From positions 1,300,001 through 1,364,000 of the forward strand of contig JAPEIS010000005.1 of assembly GCA_029531795.1 (NCBI GenBank): a stretch of DNA of 64,000 bases. Reading direction: 5' to 3'. This stretch comes from Sclerotinia nivalis (taxonomy: Eukaryota > Ascomycota > Leotiomycetes > Helotiales > Sclerotiniaceae). The translations under genes and the position numbers were made by a program. Positions 49,297-61,300 of this stretch are shown here, piece by piece (position 1 is the stretch's first letter; every line of letters begins with the position of its first letter). The notes beneath the pieces are model-generated. The model worked only from the letters and a program-made list of their open reading frames with translations, made no database searches and had not been told where the DNA came from.

Positions 49297-49335
49297 GAAG
49301 AGAGGAGAGAGGAGAGAGGAGAGAGGAGAGAGAAG
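49297..49335. repeat. GA-rich GAGAGGA repeat
   Basis: Purine-only tandem tract of GAGAGGA-type units just before the GTTGATACT repeat. Confidence 0.85.
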
Positions 49336-49356
49336 TAAGAAATAATAATGATGATA

Positions 49357-49460
49357 ACTGTTGATACTGTTGATACTGTTGATACTGTTGATACTGATAC
49401 TGTTGATACTGTTGATACTGATACTGTTGATCCTGTTGATACTGTTGATACTGTTGATCC
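49357..49460. repeat. (GTTGATACT)n minisatellite
   Basis: About eleven 9-bp units with some shortened to GATACT and some carrying GATCCT. On the minus strand it reads as an open frame of Ser/Thr/Val repeats, which is a consequence of the 9-bp period. Confidence 0.92.
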
Positions 49461-52400
49461 TATTGGACCTTTAGGTTTCGTTGATTGGTATTGATTGGAT
49501 TTTAGGTATTGGATAGGCTTGAAAGGGATTGAAATGGTAATACTTTCACTCGAGTACAATAACTATCTTAGGTGACCTAGAAGGTATCTAATCAAGAGTT
49601 AAAAAATCCTTCAATAATGTCACCTAGGTAATGTTTGCTTACTCCGTACAATACAATACATGGGTACTCACTGGGGAGAGTGAGCCATTAATTTAATTAT
49701 TCACTCTTGGATGGGAAAGGTCGGTAGTAGCAAGGTTTACAGCGATCATTAGGATGCAAGGAAATGCGGAAATGCGGAAATGCAAGGAAAATGCAGTTGA
49801 TTTGCTAGATTTGCTAGAATCATACATTTTGCTAACTCCCCTAAGTTAATTCAGGATTAGTATGATATATGTGATTGCTATAGTTACATTATTCGATATC
49901 TTCTAGTGGTATTCCAAATCCATTTTATTCTAGTGATTGGTTTGAATGGATGTGGCTTTTGATGGCTTCAGTTGAACTGTTTCATTTACAATTAATTCTA
50001 ATGGGCCGTTTCCATCACCTGCAAAGCTTGTTCATTTCCCCTCACAAAGTACTGCGTGCTTGATCGTACATTATACATTACATAAAATGGAGAGAGGAGA
50101 GATTTCGTGACTTTGAGCAAACATCACTATTTGTTAAGCTCATGAAGATGTGCACAAACGAAGAAATCCGTCCGAAATCCGACAATTACAATATACTTTA
50201 CAATATACTTAGTACTTCTCATAATTCATACATACCCCATATCTTATTTCTCTCCGCCGAAACTAAATATGGAATCCATGTTCTGGTCCATGTTCTGGCC
50301 ACGACAGTTACAATAATAAGCCAATGTATTTGGGGCTGACTTTCTAGACTTGTCTATGGCGCATCTTATTATTCACATTCTTCGTTCGCCGATTTTTACT
50401 TGTAATTCCGGATCCGACGTGATTGATGTTCCCAAGTTTACTTTGAATGTAAGAAGTACTTGTAAGAAGGAAAATATAATGCTTACGATAAGACTTATGT
50501 TTGTTCATCTTCAACATTGAGCTTTGAACGAATGCAAGGTCGCAGAAATCTCAGTTTGAACTTTTTACCAGGTTGGTTCATGCGGCTCAAGTCATCTTAA
50601 CTCCCCGTCACTTCTTTTGCTTCACCATGTTAACAAGCCATCATCGTATCATTTCAAGAGCCTCAATCTAAGATGAATGGGACAGAAGCACAAAGATACA
50701 ACTACACCCTGTACTCACATCAGTAACATATTTAACTAAAGGCAGAATATCAGCTCGGCCCAATTACGTTGACACAGCAGGTTATCCTTGAATCTTTATC
50801 AAATTGAAGCATCATGTAGTAAGACGGATTTCTACTCGAGGTAGGCAAAGTTGCCGATTCTTTCTGTTGCTTTCCTTTGTCTTGGACCTTGGCGTTGATG
50901 TCTCGACAGATGTTGAATGGATGGATTTATGCTGCTGTGTAACTGTGATGATGGAAACACTTGTGATTTCGCTTGGAGGTTCTTGCATGTTCACTCTAGG
51001 GCTATGCTCTTATTTTTATTCCAGCGTTCTTCAGAAGGACTATCGTGGCCTTTGATATGAGAACATGGGGAGATAGATATTTGTAAGCCTGACACTCTAT
51101 GTCTCCATTTTACCATCTCCGTTTCGTTACACTGCATACCATCCAGATTCTTCATAGGATGCAATGGTATGGACTTATTGCCCAGTCCAAATGAGTTTGC
51201 CTTCGCCTCTCCCCCTCACCACAACTCATCACCATAAAGAATCTCACAATCTCCAATACAAGACGCACCCAAACAGATCTCTCACCCCTCAAACGAATCC
51301 CAAAATCCCATTTCCATCACCTTGCGTACCTCCAAAACCCCATCAAGTATCCCAATCCCACCCAATTCCACTCGTCTGGGTCCTGACCCTTCCCAACAAC
51401 CAACGCCAACACAACTTCCAAACCTGAATACATCCCTACCAAACTTGTTTCTCCTGCATATGACCACATGATGGTGGGGGAGAATTGAGCATTCTGTCCG
51501 AGCTGTCACACACAAGCTATGCAGACATCAGATGATTGAGATTTTCTACTCCAGTTCCTACCAATGTATTATCTGCTCGATGTTATATATATCTTTAAAT
51601 TTTTCTTTCAAGCATAATCGCCATTTCGAATCCCTCCTCTTTTTTCTCTGTACAGACAGATATACCCAGAATATAGTTAGTATCTCCAGACGAAATAGAA
51701 ACTCCCCCTTCCACCTTCATAAGTGAAATTACAGTCTTGCCACAACCACTGCAAGCTCAACATCAGCTCATATTACAATTCAACTAGGTATGTATACCCA
51801 TAAGACTATCTATATCCATCCACACTATCCCCAAACCATCCCAATCCAAACACAACCACCCCTCACATCTTCACCTTCCAAGGAACATTAATCTACCGAC
51901 ATATATACATACATACCGCCAAACCATCACAACTACCCAGTATCGTAGTCCATTGAAAAATAATCAATAGCCTAATCTTCAGCACCAATCCTCACTCAAC
52001 ATACCTCACATCTCCGCATTTCAAGGAATAATAATCCACCGATACAATCTTACAACTTACATCTTTCATCTTACATCCTACATCTTATACATTACATATC
52101 ACAACAACCACAATACTCCAATTCATCAATAATCTAATTCGTTTCTGAATAATTACTAGCAAATATATAGCCTTCCTCCCCTGATAGCTGTTGCCTGTAT
52201 CATTTACTGAAGTATTGGGATCTTTATGTGAGTGTTATTTTCGTTGTTGGTTTAGATATTATCTGTTTAATTGTTAATTGTTTTTAAATTAAAGGAGATA
52301 TATTCTGATTCTTTTATGATTTTGTCTATATACCCTTCATACCCTTCACTATCAAACCTCTCATACACCTTCCACACTCTTTCCACCCCTTCCACACACT

Positions 52401-52892
52401 CCATACCCTCACCCTTCCACAACTCGTTCCAAATCTCCATTCATCCATACCCTTCACCCTTTCACATTCCCTCTAAAAACCCATACCAAATCCAAACTAC
52501 AATCCCAACCCAACATCCCTACAGAATACACTCCATCTATTAATGCTGAATATAAAAATATAAAATATTTAGTAGTATAAAAATATAAAGAATGTAAATC
52601 CGGGGGTATTTATATATCCCTCCCCCTCATTCCTATCCTATATCCTATATCCTCCATCCCCATATTCATCTTTGATCTATCCATTCTTATCCTCATCTAG
52701 GTATCCATCTATCTATCTAATCTAACTTACCTAGTAAAACACTATCCCTATATCCATCTTCTATCCATCCCTGTCCCATCAACCTCCAACTCCTAAACCC
52801 CAAATCCCAAACCCCAAACCCGAAATACCCAATATTCAGCCCTTTCAATTTCAATATATAAATAGAACTAACTTAACTTAACCATACACATA

Positions 52893-52945
52893 TTCCCACC
52901 CATTGCATCTTTTCCCACCCATTGCATCTTTTCCCACCCATTACA
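52893..52945. repeat. CCCACCCATTGCATCTTTT repeat
   Basis: About three tandem copies of a roughly 19-bp unit, the last interrupted by TACATTCATTG. Confidence 0.85.
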
Positions 52946-53442
52946 TTCATTGCATCTTTCCCATTCATTACATCATCATCAACAAATCAACAAATCAACG
53001 AGCGAGCGAGGGACCGACATCCTATCAGAGTATTACAGATAAAAAAAAAATCGGGATGCAGAAGTCTGAAGTGAAGGACAGACATTACCTTGCTTTTGGG
53101 ATGATCTAGATGATTTAGATTACTGTATGAAAATGAAAATAAAATCAGGATCAAGATCAAGACCAAAATCAAAGGTTGGGTCACGAACACAGTATGATGT
53201 AGGGGTGAACGATTATGGGAATATCAAAATCCAATAAACTTATAAACTCCTGTGTTAAAATGAAAATTATCATCTTGTCTCATCTCATCTTCTTATCAAT
53301 ACAATACAAATTTCTTATTCGAGCAAGTATTATGAATTCATCCTATCCCATCCCATCCCACGCCATCAAGACAAAACAAAACCGAATTCTCATTTCATAT
53401 CTCCATTCACCATTCACCATAATCCATTCTCGCATACTAAAC

Positions 53443-55628
53443 TCACAGTTCCAAAGTAGGCTTTACACCCTTAACTCTTCCGATAACCTGACTAGCAGCA
53501 TATTTAGGAATAACCTCATCATCATGCAACATTTCGAATTCCTCGGTAGCATCTCTACCCATGAAATTCATGAGTGCTTGTGGACCACCTGGATGTTCAT
53601 CCAACCAATCAGATACATCCATAACGACGCCTTTAACCACAACCCACAAATCTTCTTTCTTGTTATGTTTTGCTACCTCATCCATTGTGAATTCCTTTTC
53701 GGGAATTTTGAACTCGGATGGTTTGGTAGGTTTGCTAACTTTCCCTGGGTCAGATGAATCGGCTCCATTCTTCATAACGGGACCAGCTGATGTTTGGGAT
53801 TGTTGGGCTACTTTATCACCACTGCTAGAAGATTGGCTATCCCATTCTACAGAGATCTTGCCAGGTTGTGATGGATCAATGTGAAGGGAAATTTGACCAA
53901 GACGTGATGCAGAGCTAAGGTTACCCTTGAGAGCATTCTGGAAGAGATAGTTGCTAGCGGAATCACCAGCAACACGTCCGTATACAACACATCCAAGTAA
54001 AGATGATCCACCAAGACGATTGGCACCGTGAACACCTCCTGCTAGCTCACCACAGGCATATAGACCTTCAAATGATTTGCCTTCTTGGTTAAGGATTTGT
54101 GCATCGGCGTTTATCTCAATACCCCCCATTGTGAAATGAAGAACTGGCTCCATGACAGCAACATGGAAGTCATCGTCGATATCAACAGGTCCGTTATGGA
54201 AAAACTTCTTTCCATATGGATCCTTCTCTTTGCCTTCGGCAATTTTGTTGTATTTCTTGAAGGTTCCTTGAAGATGTTCTGGTGTACAACCAATCTCTTT
54301 TGCGAGTTCCTTGCCAGTCATCTTCTTCATCAGACCACGACCAGAGTAATGACGTGTGTGAAAGTCGAGAACATTTGATGCTTTGGAGTTGAGGATGAGA
54401 CGAACTGGGAATTTTCCCTTGTCCTTTTCTTTCCACATCTCACCAGAGACGTAATCTCTGTGGCCAAGTTCATCACAGAAACGATCGCCATCCCCATTCA
54501 AGAGAAGACCTCCTTCTCCACGGAGAGCCTCAGCAGCCAAGAATTTCCACTTAGATCCAGGATCCTTAGGGTCAACAAGACCGGTTGGATGTACCTGAAC
54601 TTTGTCCATATCAATTCCATTACCGCCAATGGCCATGACCATCTTTTGACCATCACCAGTGGCGTGTACACCGTTAGTGGATGCCAAGTCGTAGGTATCA
54701 GGTCTGTGTTTCTTGAGTAGAGATGTTTCTGTGAAATCTGCTGCATATCCACCAGTGGCCAAAACGACTGGTCCCTCAACAAAAGAAGGTTCACCTCCAA
54801 ATTCATAATTAACACCGGTGATCTTATTTCCTTCCTTCTTGAGCCCGGTAACTCGTGCCTTCTTGATGATTTGTACACGTTCGGGTTCGGCTTCAGCGAG
54901 GTCCTCTAACCTTTGCATCAAAGCGTATGTTATAGCCATACCGGGGAATTTCGCATCGTGTCCGCGGTGGGTTCTTGGATGTGAGTGACCCCTGAGTCTA
55001 TTAGTAGATGCATGAGTAGTTCATTGATGGTCTTTACTTACCCTAGTCGTGATACGAGAGTCAAATCCAACCCGAATATATCTTGAAGCCACTCTACAGC
55101 GGCGGCAGATTTATATGTCAAGACCTTGATCAAGTCTGGTCTCGCCTTATCTCTTGCCGATTTTAGTGTGTCATCGTAGAACTGCTTTACGCTGTCTTGG
55201 ATCTTTTGGTCGACTTGAGTTCGGGTAAGTGCTCCATTGATACCGGAGGTAGCCTCTGTTGATACATTAGTAAATCATCTATGTGCGAGTAGATGGCTCT
55301 TTTACTTACTTGTCGAATTTCCACCGAAGAAGGCTATAACAACCAGTTAGCACACGTTTGATAATTATCCAAGGCACGGATGGGTGGCGGGAGACGTCTG
55401 GGAGCAATTCAGACCGATTTTTGGTCAAAGGTAATGCCGGGTTCAAACATCATCGCAAGTTCAACATACCTTGCTTATCTAGAACAACAACGTTGCCACC
55501 AGCCAGATAAATGGTATGCGCAGCACTCAAGCCGGATACTGAAGTTAACATTAGCTTTAATACACATTTGGAGGACAAAGGTAATCAAACGTACGACCAC
55601 CTCCAACGACAATTACTCTAGGTGCCAT
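53443..55628 (-). CDS. Soluble FAD fumarate reductase fused to cytochrome b5 domain
   Basis: Predicted CDS complement(53443..54991, 55042..55255, 55310..55333, 55470..55538, 55595..55628), 629 aa. The first three exons are only 34, 69 and 24 nt, yet phases agree and the joined N-terminus gives APRVIVVGGGLSGLSAAHTI, the FAD-binding motif, followed by FFGGNSTKATSGING. Substrate-site landmarks are RLGGHSHPRTHR, VQVHPTGLVD, HRDYVSGEMW, HFTMGGIE and RLGGSSLLGCVVYGR. The C-terminal b5 domain (about 545-629) keeps its heme ligands, H580 in DEHPGG and H603 in EMLHDDE. Osm1/Frd1-type enzymes reduce fumarate to succinate and help reoxidise flavin or NADH under low oxygen. No mitochondrial presequence is visible with this start. 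The b5 fusion is known in filamentous fungi; the electron donor is inferred. Confidence 0.93.
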
Positions 55629-56936
55629 ATTGATTAAAATTGTAAAAAGAGAAGATGATGGGAGTGTATCAACAGTCTTAAAAAATGAAGTTTAGGAGAT
55701 AAATAATGGAAGGAAATTCAAAGACTGAGTTGTTGGGGCTTTTGTGTTAGAAGTATTATTATTAATAGTGCGCTCGTTTCTCCGCTGGAATGGGTGCCGA
55801 GGCATTGCGGATCTATATGTTTTAGTTTGGAGAGCTAAACTGCTAAGCAAGAAAAGTGTGATTCTGATTCGCTGGAACTCACCAAGTGGTTTATGTCAGC
55901 AGACGGAACTGGGGAAACATAACGGAGATATTAAGATAAAAATAATTAAAACTTCCCGCAAACAGTATTGGGGGATGGGGTCAAATTTGGCATGCGATTG
56001 AACTCTGAGGTCGAAATTGCCAACAGCAATAGGGATTTTAAATGTACCTAACAGGTAGGAAGTACCAAGTATTCATTCCCAAGAGTTTTGCAAAACTACC
56101 TACTATATGATTGAACTTGGCTCACAACAATATCACGAGTCTATCACGAGTCAGCATGACAATCGTTACAAAGAAAAAGAGGCGGAAATCAAGCATGTGA
56201 AAGACGGTAGGAGCTAAGCCCCACAAAATAAATGTTAAGGTTAGCTAGTAGGTACTCCAGGTTTTCAAACTATGCCCAGGTGTATGGAGTATGCATCAGA
56301 TGATTCGATCTCAGGTCATTTTTATTACTTTTCAGGGGCATTTACCGGTATGATGCTAAGGATTTGAAGATCGGTTAGCGGATAACATGTGAAAGAGTGC
56401 CACTCAAATAGTTGACTGTTAGATTCTGGGTGGAATAAATAATTTTACAATTGGTATTCATCAGGTTGTTTTGTTTACTTACCAGTAGGACCAATGGAAC
56501 GGATGCAGATATATCTGCAAGCAAAACCCAAGAACTTCAACATGATCATGTCGATAGCTTAATATTCCTTGGACATTCAATTAAAACTTGCCTAGTCTGA
56601 TCTCACAAACACTCAAAGTACCTAGTACTTGAGACGCTCAATGTCCATATAAACTTTTAAATTTGATCTTTACATTCAAATAGAAGTATCAGAATTACGG
56701 CTTCAATCCAAACATATGGGAATAGCTTCAATGTTCTCTGTGCTCTGGAATAATCACAATCCTATTGGCTTAAAATCAGAGAAATACACTTAGTCACGTG
56801 TATGAATTCTAGCCCCATCGAAGATTATTGATGTGGGCTGATGTAGCGGGCGGAGACAATCTCTGTTAGTTCGTCATCCCGCATTTCTCTATCAAGATAT
56901 CAAGATTTTGGGAAACATTAAAAAATTATCAATACT
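55629..56936. promoter_or_regulatory. Divergent intergenic region
   Basis: 1.3 kb between the minus-strand fumarate reductase gene and the plus-strand FAS1 gene, so it should hold both promoters. Short direct repeats such as ATCACGAGTC(T) near 56130-56155 occur. No coding frame with support. Confidence 0.4.
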
Positions 56937-57605
56937 ATGAAGATGAAATATACATACTCGATACCATTTCTTTTAACGGCAATCTTCGCTGCTACGACTT
57001 TGAGTAAAGATATTGAAAGACCTCTGCTAAACAACAATCTCGGTCCCTCAATGCCTCCTAAATCTGAATCATCTTCCGATCCTATTGGTGGGGGTGATAC
57101 AATCATTTTATCAGACGTTCTTGGTAGAGACCGAAGTATCAATATATTTGCAGGCTTCACAAGAGATATAGCACCCATAAGCCAGCGATTCGCCAATAAT
57201 GATCAAAATACTACCATTCTTGCTCCCGTCAATTCCGCGATAATGGGTTTGCCTCGAAAACCATGGGAAGATCCAGAAGACTATGATAAACTTGGGGCGA
57301 ATGCATATGAGGGCGAAGACGGAGAGGAGAGAGCCCATAAGAATCTGCGAAGATTTGTGGAGGCTCATATCGTTCCTGCGAGTCCATGGAAGGAAGGAGA
57401 GAAAGTTAAGACTCTACTTGGAGACGAAGTTTGGTGGGAGAATAAGGATGGTGTCAAACGAGTGAGTTAAAGCGTAATATATGCAGTCCATACTTGCTGA
57501 CCTCTTTTGCAGTTGCAACCCGGGAATATTGAGGCCTCTAGCATGGCAGGTGATGTCTATAATGGGCAAGTCTGGATATTGAAGGGCGTGAGAAATTATG
57601 CATAG
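56937..57605 (+). CDS. Secreted FAS1 (fasciclin-like) domain protein
   Basis: Predicted CDS join(56937..57461, 57513..57605), 205 aa; the intron (51 nt, GTGAGT/TTGCAG) is phase 0. Residues 1-23 form a signal peptide (YSIPFLLTAIFAATTLS). A single FAS1 domain spans about 50-203: DTIILSDVLGRDRSINIFAG as the first helix, NTTILAPVNSAIMGL as the conserved FAPTNxA box, LRRFVEAHIVPASPW as the YH-like helix, and AGDVYNGQVWILKGV at the end. A Gly/Ser/Pro linker lies between signal peptide and domain. It resembles small ascomycete FAS1 proteins (yeast YDR262W type), thought to be vacuolar or cell-surface. Two adjacent ATG codons (56937 and 56943) could start translation. No GPI-signal tail is visible. 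Confidence 0.88.
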
Positions 57606-58378
57606 GAACTGCTAAGAGTTTCATTGCAAAGGTTGGCGTTACTCGGACTTGGGCTTTTGAATAGCTAGTGGATTTGGCTGGGCATACATAACTCAGATGC
57701 TTTGCCCTTGCTGTCGCGCGTTGTGACGACGAAGATCTTTAGCTCTGCTTGATATATTTATATGGCTGACATAATGATAATGATTTCATTTACGTATTCG
57801 AACCCTTGATAAAAAAGAAATGAAATCTATGAGCAAAAAATCTCATGACTAAATGCGGTGATATGCTGAACTTCGGTCTATCTAGTAAATTGCCATTGGT
57901 AGCCTCGTCTCCCTAGTTTGTGTTCAGCCTTGCAACTTTAAGCCATAAATAGGATCGCGGTATTCGCCGGCACGCTACTGGAAATCATCATTGCGATCAT
58001 TTGGAAATTCTTTCGACTCAATACCGACGTTTCGCTTCCTATTCGCCTTGATTTATGAATTTAGAAAGAGAGTGAGTTACTGAAAATTTAGTGGTATCTC
58101 TGATTCACACTGCAAATCAAATTCACTTCTATGGAACCACATTAACAGTGTTTACTCCATTGCGCCGGAGCATAAAGCCTTGCGCGTAGATTTGGAACCT
58201 CGTTAGTACCTCCCAGTTCTTCTCTGAGACTAAACTCAATACCACATTCATGATCAAAGTTGGAGCTGGCGATATCTTATTTCAAAACTCCTCATATACG
58301 GGAGAGCTAACATTTACTCCTCAAAGACAGCTTATCGGTCAAATCAATCGAGAATCAGATCAGCCAACAAAAAACGTC
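57606..58378. promoter_or_regulatory. Promoter and leader region of SIN3
   Basis: 773 bp between the FAS1 and SIN3 genes. An in-frame ATG at 58250 would add 43 residues to SIN3. Nothing else recognisable. Confidence 0.4.
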
Positions 58379-61300
58379 ATGAATAATCAACCACACAACG
58401 GTCCTCCAAGTTTTGATCGAGATCGAGATATGGAAGAACAACTCCGACAACGTGCTTTACAGCATAAACAGGAAGACATGACGACGCAGCGCGAGCGCGA
58501 CCTTGAGAGACAAGAAAGAGATCGGCAACATAGAGAACAACAATACCAGCCAGCACCTCCGCATCAAAGCAATGCCGGCAGTATCCCATTGCATCAACCC
58601 GTAGCAAACCGGACAACTACGGCTATGCATAGTCCAGGAGGAATTCTTGCAACTCATGGCACTCCACTAGGAGCTCCAAGTGGACCTGGCAATGCCTTTG
58701 GGGGCCCGCTTCACAATGACGCAGCACGCAATCTGCAACACCATGCTCAAAATGCCGCTCAACAGCCTCAGCAGCAACACATCTTCACCTCGGAACCCAT
58801 CTTTAGCCGCGGTTCTGGTGCTCCTCAGTCAAATGCGCCACTTGGTGTTCCAGGCGTCGCAGACGTTGGATTCGGCAGGCCACAGATAGTGTCACGAGAG
58901 ACGACACAGCAGGAGGTAGCAGCCGCAAGACTGATGCCGTTTGGAGGAGGACCTGTGACTCCCGGTCACCAAATGCCCGGCCCTGCTGGTCTAACACAAG
59001 GTGGTCAACAGCCAATTCTCAATGTAAGTTTTCAGCATGATTATCTTCGTTTGTTATGAACGTGTTTTTAGTTGTACCTTGAGCTATTATACGTATCTAA
59101 TGCTTTGTAGGATGCTCTTAGCTACCTCGACCAGGTCAAAGTTCAGTTCGTAGATCAACCCGACGTTTATAACAGATTTCTTGATATCATGAAAGACTTC
59201 AAAAGTCAAGCGTAAGTTATATTTCCTTTTTCAAACTTGGATAGCAAATTGGACATACCCTGTTCGGCATACTAACTTTGGTAATTCACTTTCAGTATCG
59301 ACACTCCCGGTGTTATTAATCGAGTATCCGAACTTTTTGCAGGGCATCCAAATTTAATTCAAGGTTTCAACACATTTTTACCACCTGGATACAGAATCGA
59401 GTGCGGTGCCGACAATAATCCAAACACAATTAGAGTCACAACTCCCATGGGAACAACCATTCAATCAATTCCAGGAGCCGGTCGTGCACTTGGTGAGACT
59501 GTAGTTAGCCACAACGGCGGCGCAAACGGATTTTACAATCCTCAACGTCCATCAACGACTTGGCAGCAACCCCAGCATAGTATCGAAAGTCCAGAAGCAG
59601 TCTTCAGCCCACCTCACCAGAGTGCCGCGATCCCTTATGGTCATAACCAAGCACAAATTGGATCATATGAAGCACAAGCAGCAGCAGCAGCCGCCGCAGC
59701 TCATCAACAACAACAACGAGGTGTCTCTCAATTGACCAACGCTGTCAGCGCGACCTTGGGTCAACCACCAAGAAACACCCAGACGCCAACACCTGGCGGT
59801 AGTTCTGGTAATTTGAATGGTTCTGGTGCGCAGCCGGGCATGGAAAAGCGCGGTCCAGTTGAGTTTAATCATGCAATAAGTTACGTCAACAAAATCAAGG
59901 TATGATTCAGATTTCTCTGCCGATCACCTTTGAAAACATACTCACCATTGACCCTCAGAATCGTTTCCAAGATAAACCTGAAATATACAAACAATTCCTC
60001 GAAATTCTTCAAACATATCAACGCGAATCTAAACCCATTCAAGACGTTTATGGTCAAGTAACTACTTTGTTTGGTACCGCACCCGACCTCCTCGAAGACT
60101 TCAAACAATTTCTTCCTGAATCAGCTGCACACGCAAAAGCTGTTGCAAAGGCGGCGGAAGAAGCAACAGCTATGCCAGATGCTTCTCAAAGTACCCAGCT
60201 TGGAAACAGAGGTCCTCCGGGAGATACCAAATTACCAATCATGGGCAATTTTCCAATCCCTACACCTACGACTGGCAAGACAGAAAAGAAGCGCAAACCT
60301 CTCACTCAAGGATCCGGTTCGCAGATGAACAATGGTGGAGAAAGCTCTGTTCGTGGCGCCGGCCCACAACCTAATAAGGTAAGATAAACCTCGAGATGTT
60401 CTACTTCACAAATCCATCTTTTGGCGAGGTATTTAATTAATACTTTGATTTCTATAGCGACCGAAAACCCACCATAACAATAAGCCACTAGCTGCGGATG
60501 CTGCTGCAGTATCTCCAACTCTAACGCCCATTGTACCCGAACCACTTCCTCCTGCGTCGATGTCCGCCGCGAGTTCTGAAGAATTAGCCTTCTTTGATCG
60601 TGTAAAGAAATATATCGGCAATAAGTCCACCATGAACGAGTTTTTGAAGCTTTGCAATCTTTTCTCGCAGGACCTAATAGATCGAAATGTTCTAGTTTTC
60701 AAAGTTAGCAATTTTATCGGTGGAAGTGCAGATCTGATGAACTGGTTCAAAGCTTTTGTTGGCTATGAAGGAATCGACGAGGTTATAGACAATCGGCCAA
60801 AGGCTCCGACAGGAAGAGTTGCATTGAGTAATTGTCGAGGCTTAGGACCGAGTTATCGGTTGTTACCGAAAAGAGCAAGTCCTCCACTATCTCCATACTT
60901 TTAGCTTCAGCACATTCAATTATCGTTTCACAGATCATCAATTTGTTTAGAAAATGAGGATTGTTTGCTAATATTCTATTGACAGGAACGATTGAAGCCT
61001 TGCAGTGGTCGGGATGAGATGTGCCATGCTGTGCTCAATGATGACTGGGCTTCACACCCTACCTGGGCATCAGAAGATTCGGGTTTCGTAGCCCACCGAA
61101 AGAATATTTTCGAGGAAGGTCTTCACCGCATTGAAGAAGAACGTCACGACTATGACTTCAATATCGAATGCAACGCCAAAGTAATACAACTTCTGGAGCC
61201 AATTGCCCAGCAAATCGTTGCCATGGATCCAGCTGAGAGACAGAATTTCCGCATGCCTAATACTGCTGGTCCAAACCAAGCCATTTACAAGCGTGTATTG

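Larger units (their letters stand above)
48474..53442. other. Five-kb interval without a convincing gene
   Basis: Begins with the transporter promoter, then a GA-rich tract (49297-49335) and the GTTGATACT repeat (49357-49460). The middle (49560-51080) has no features; the rest (51180-53000) is C/A/T-rich on the plus strand with short repeats, including CCCACCCATTGCATCTTTT at 52893-52945. No frame shows a domain. Confidence 0.4.

Noticed and set aside
49071..49559. 162-codon - frame with STVSTV repeats
   Set aside because: Produced by the 9-bp GTTGATACT repeat; no other support.
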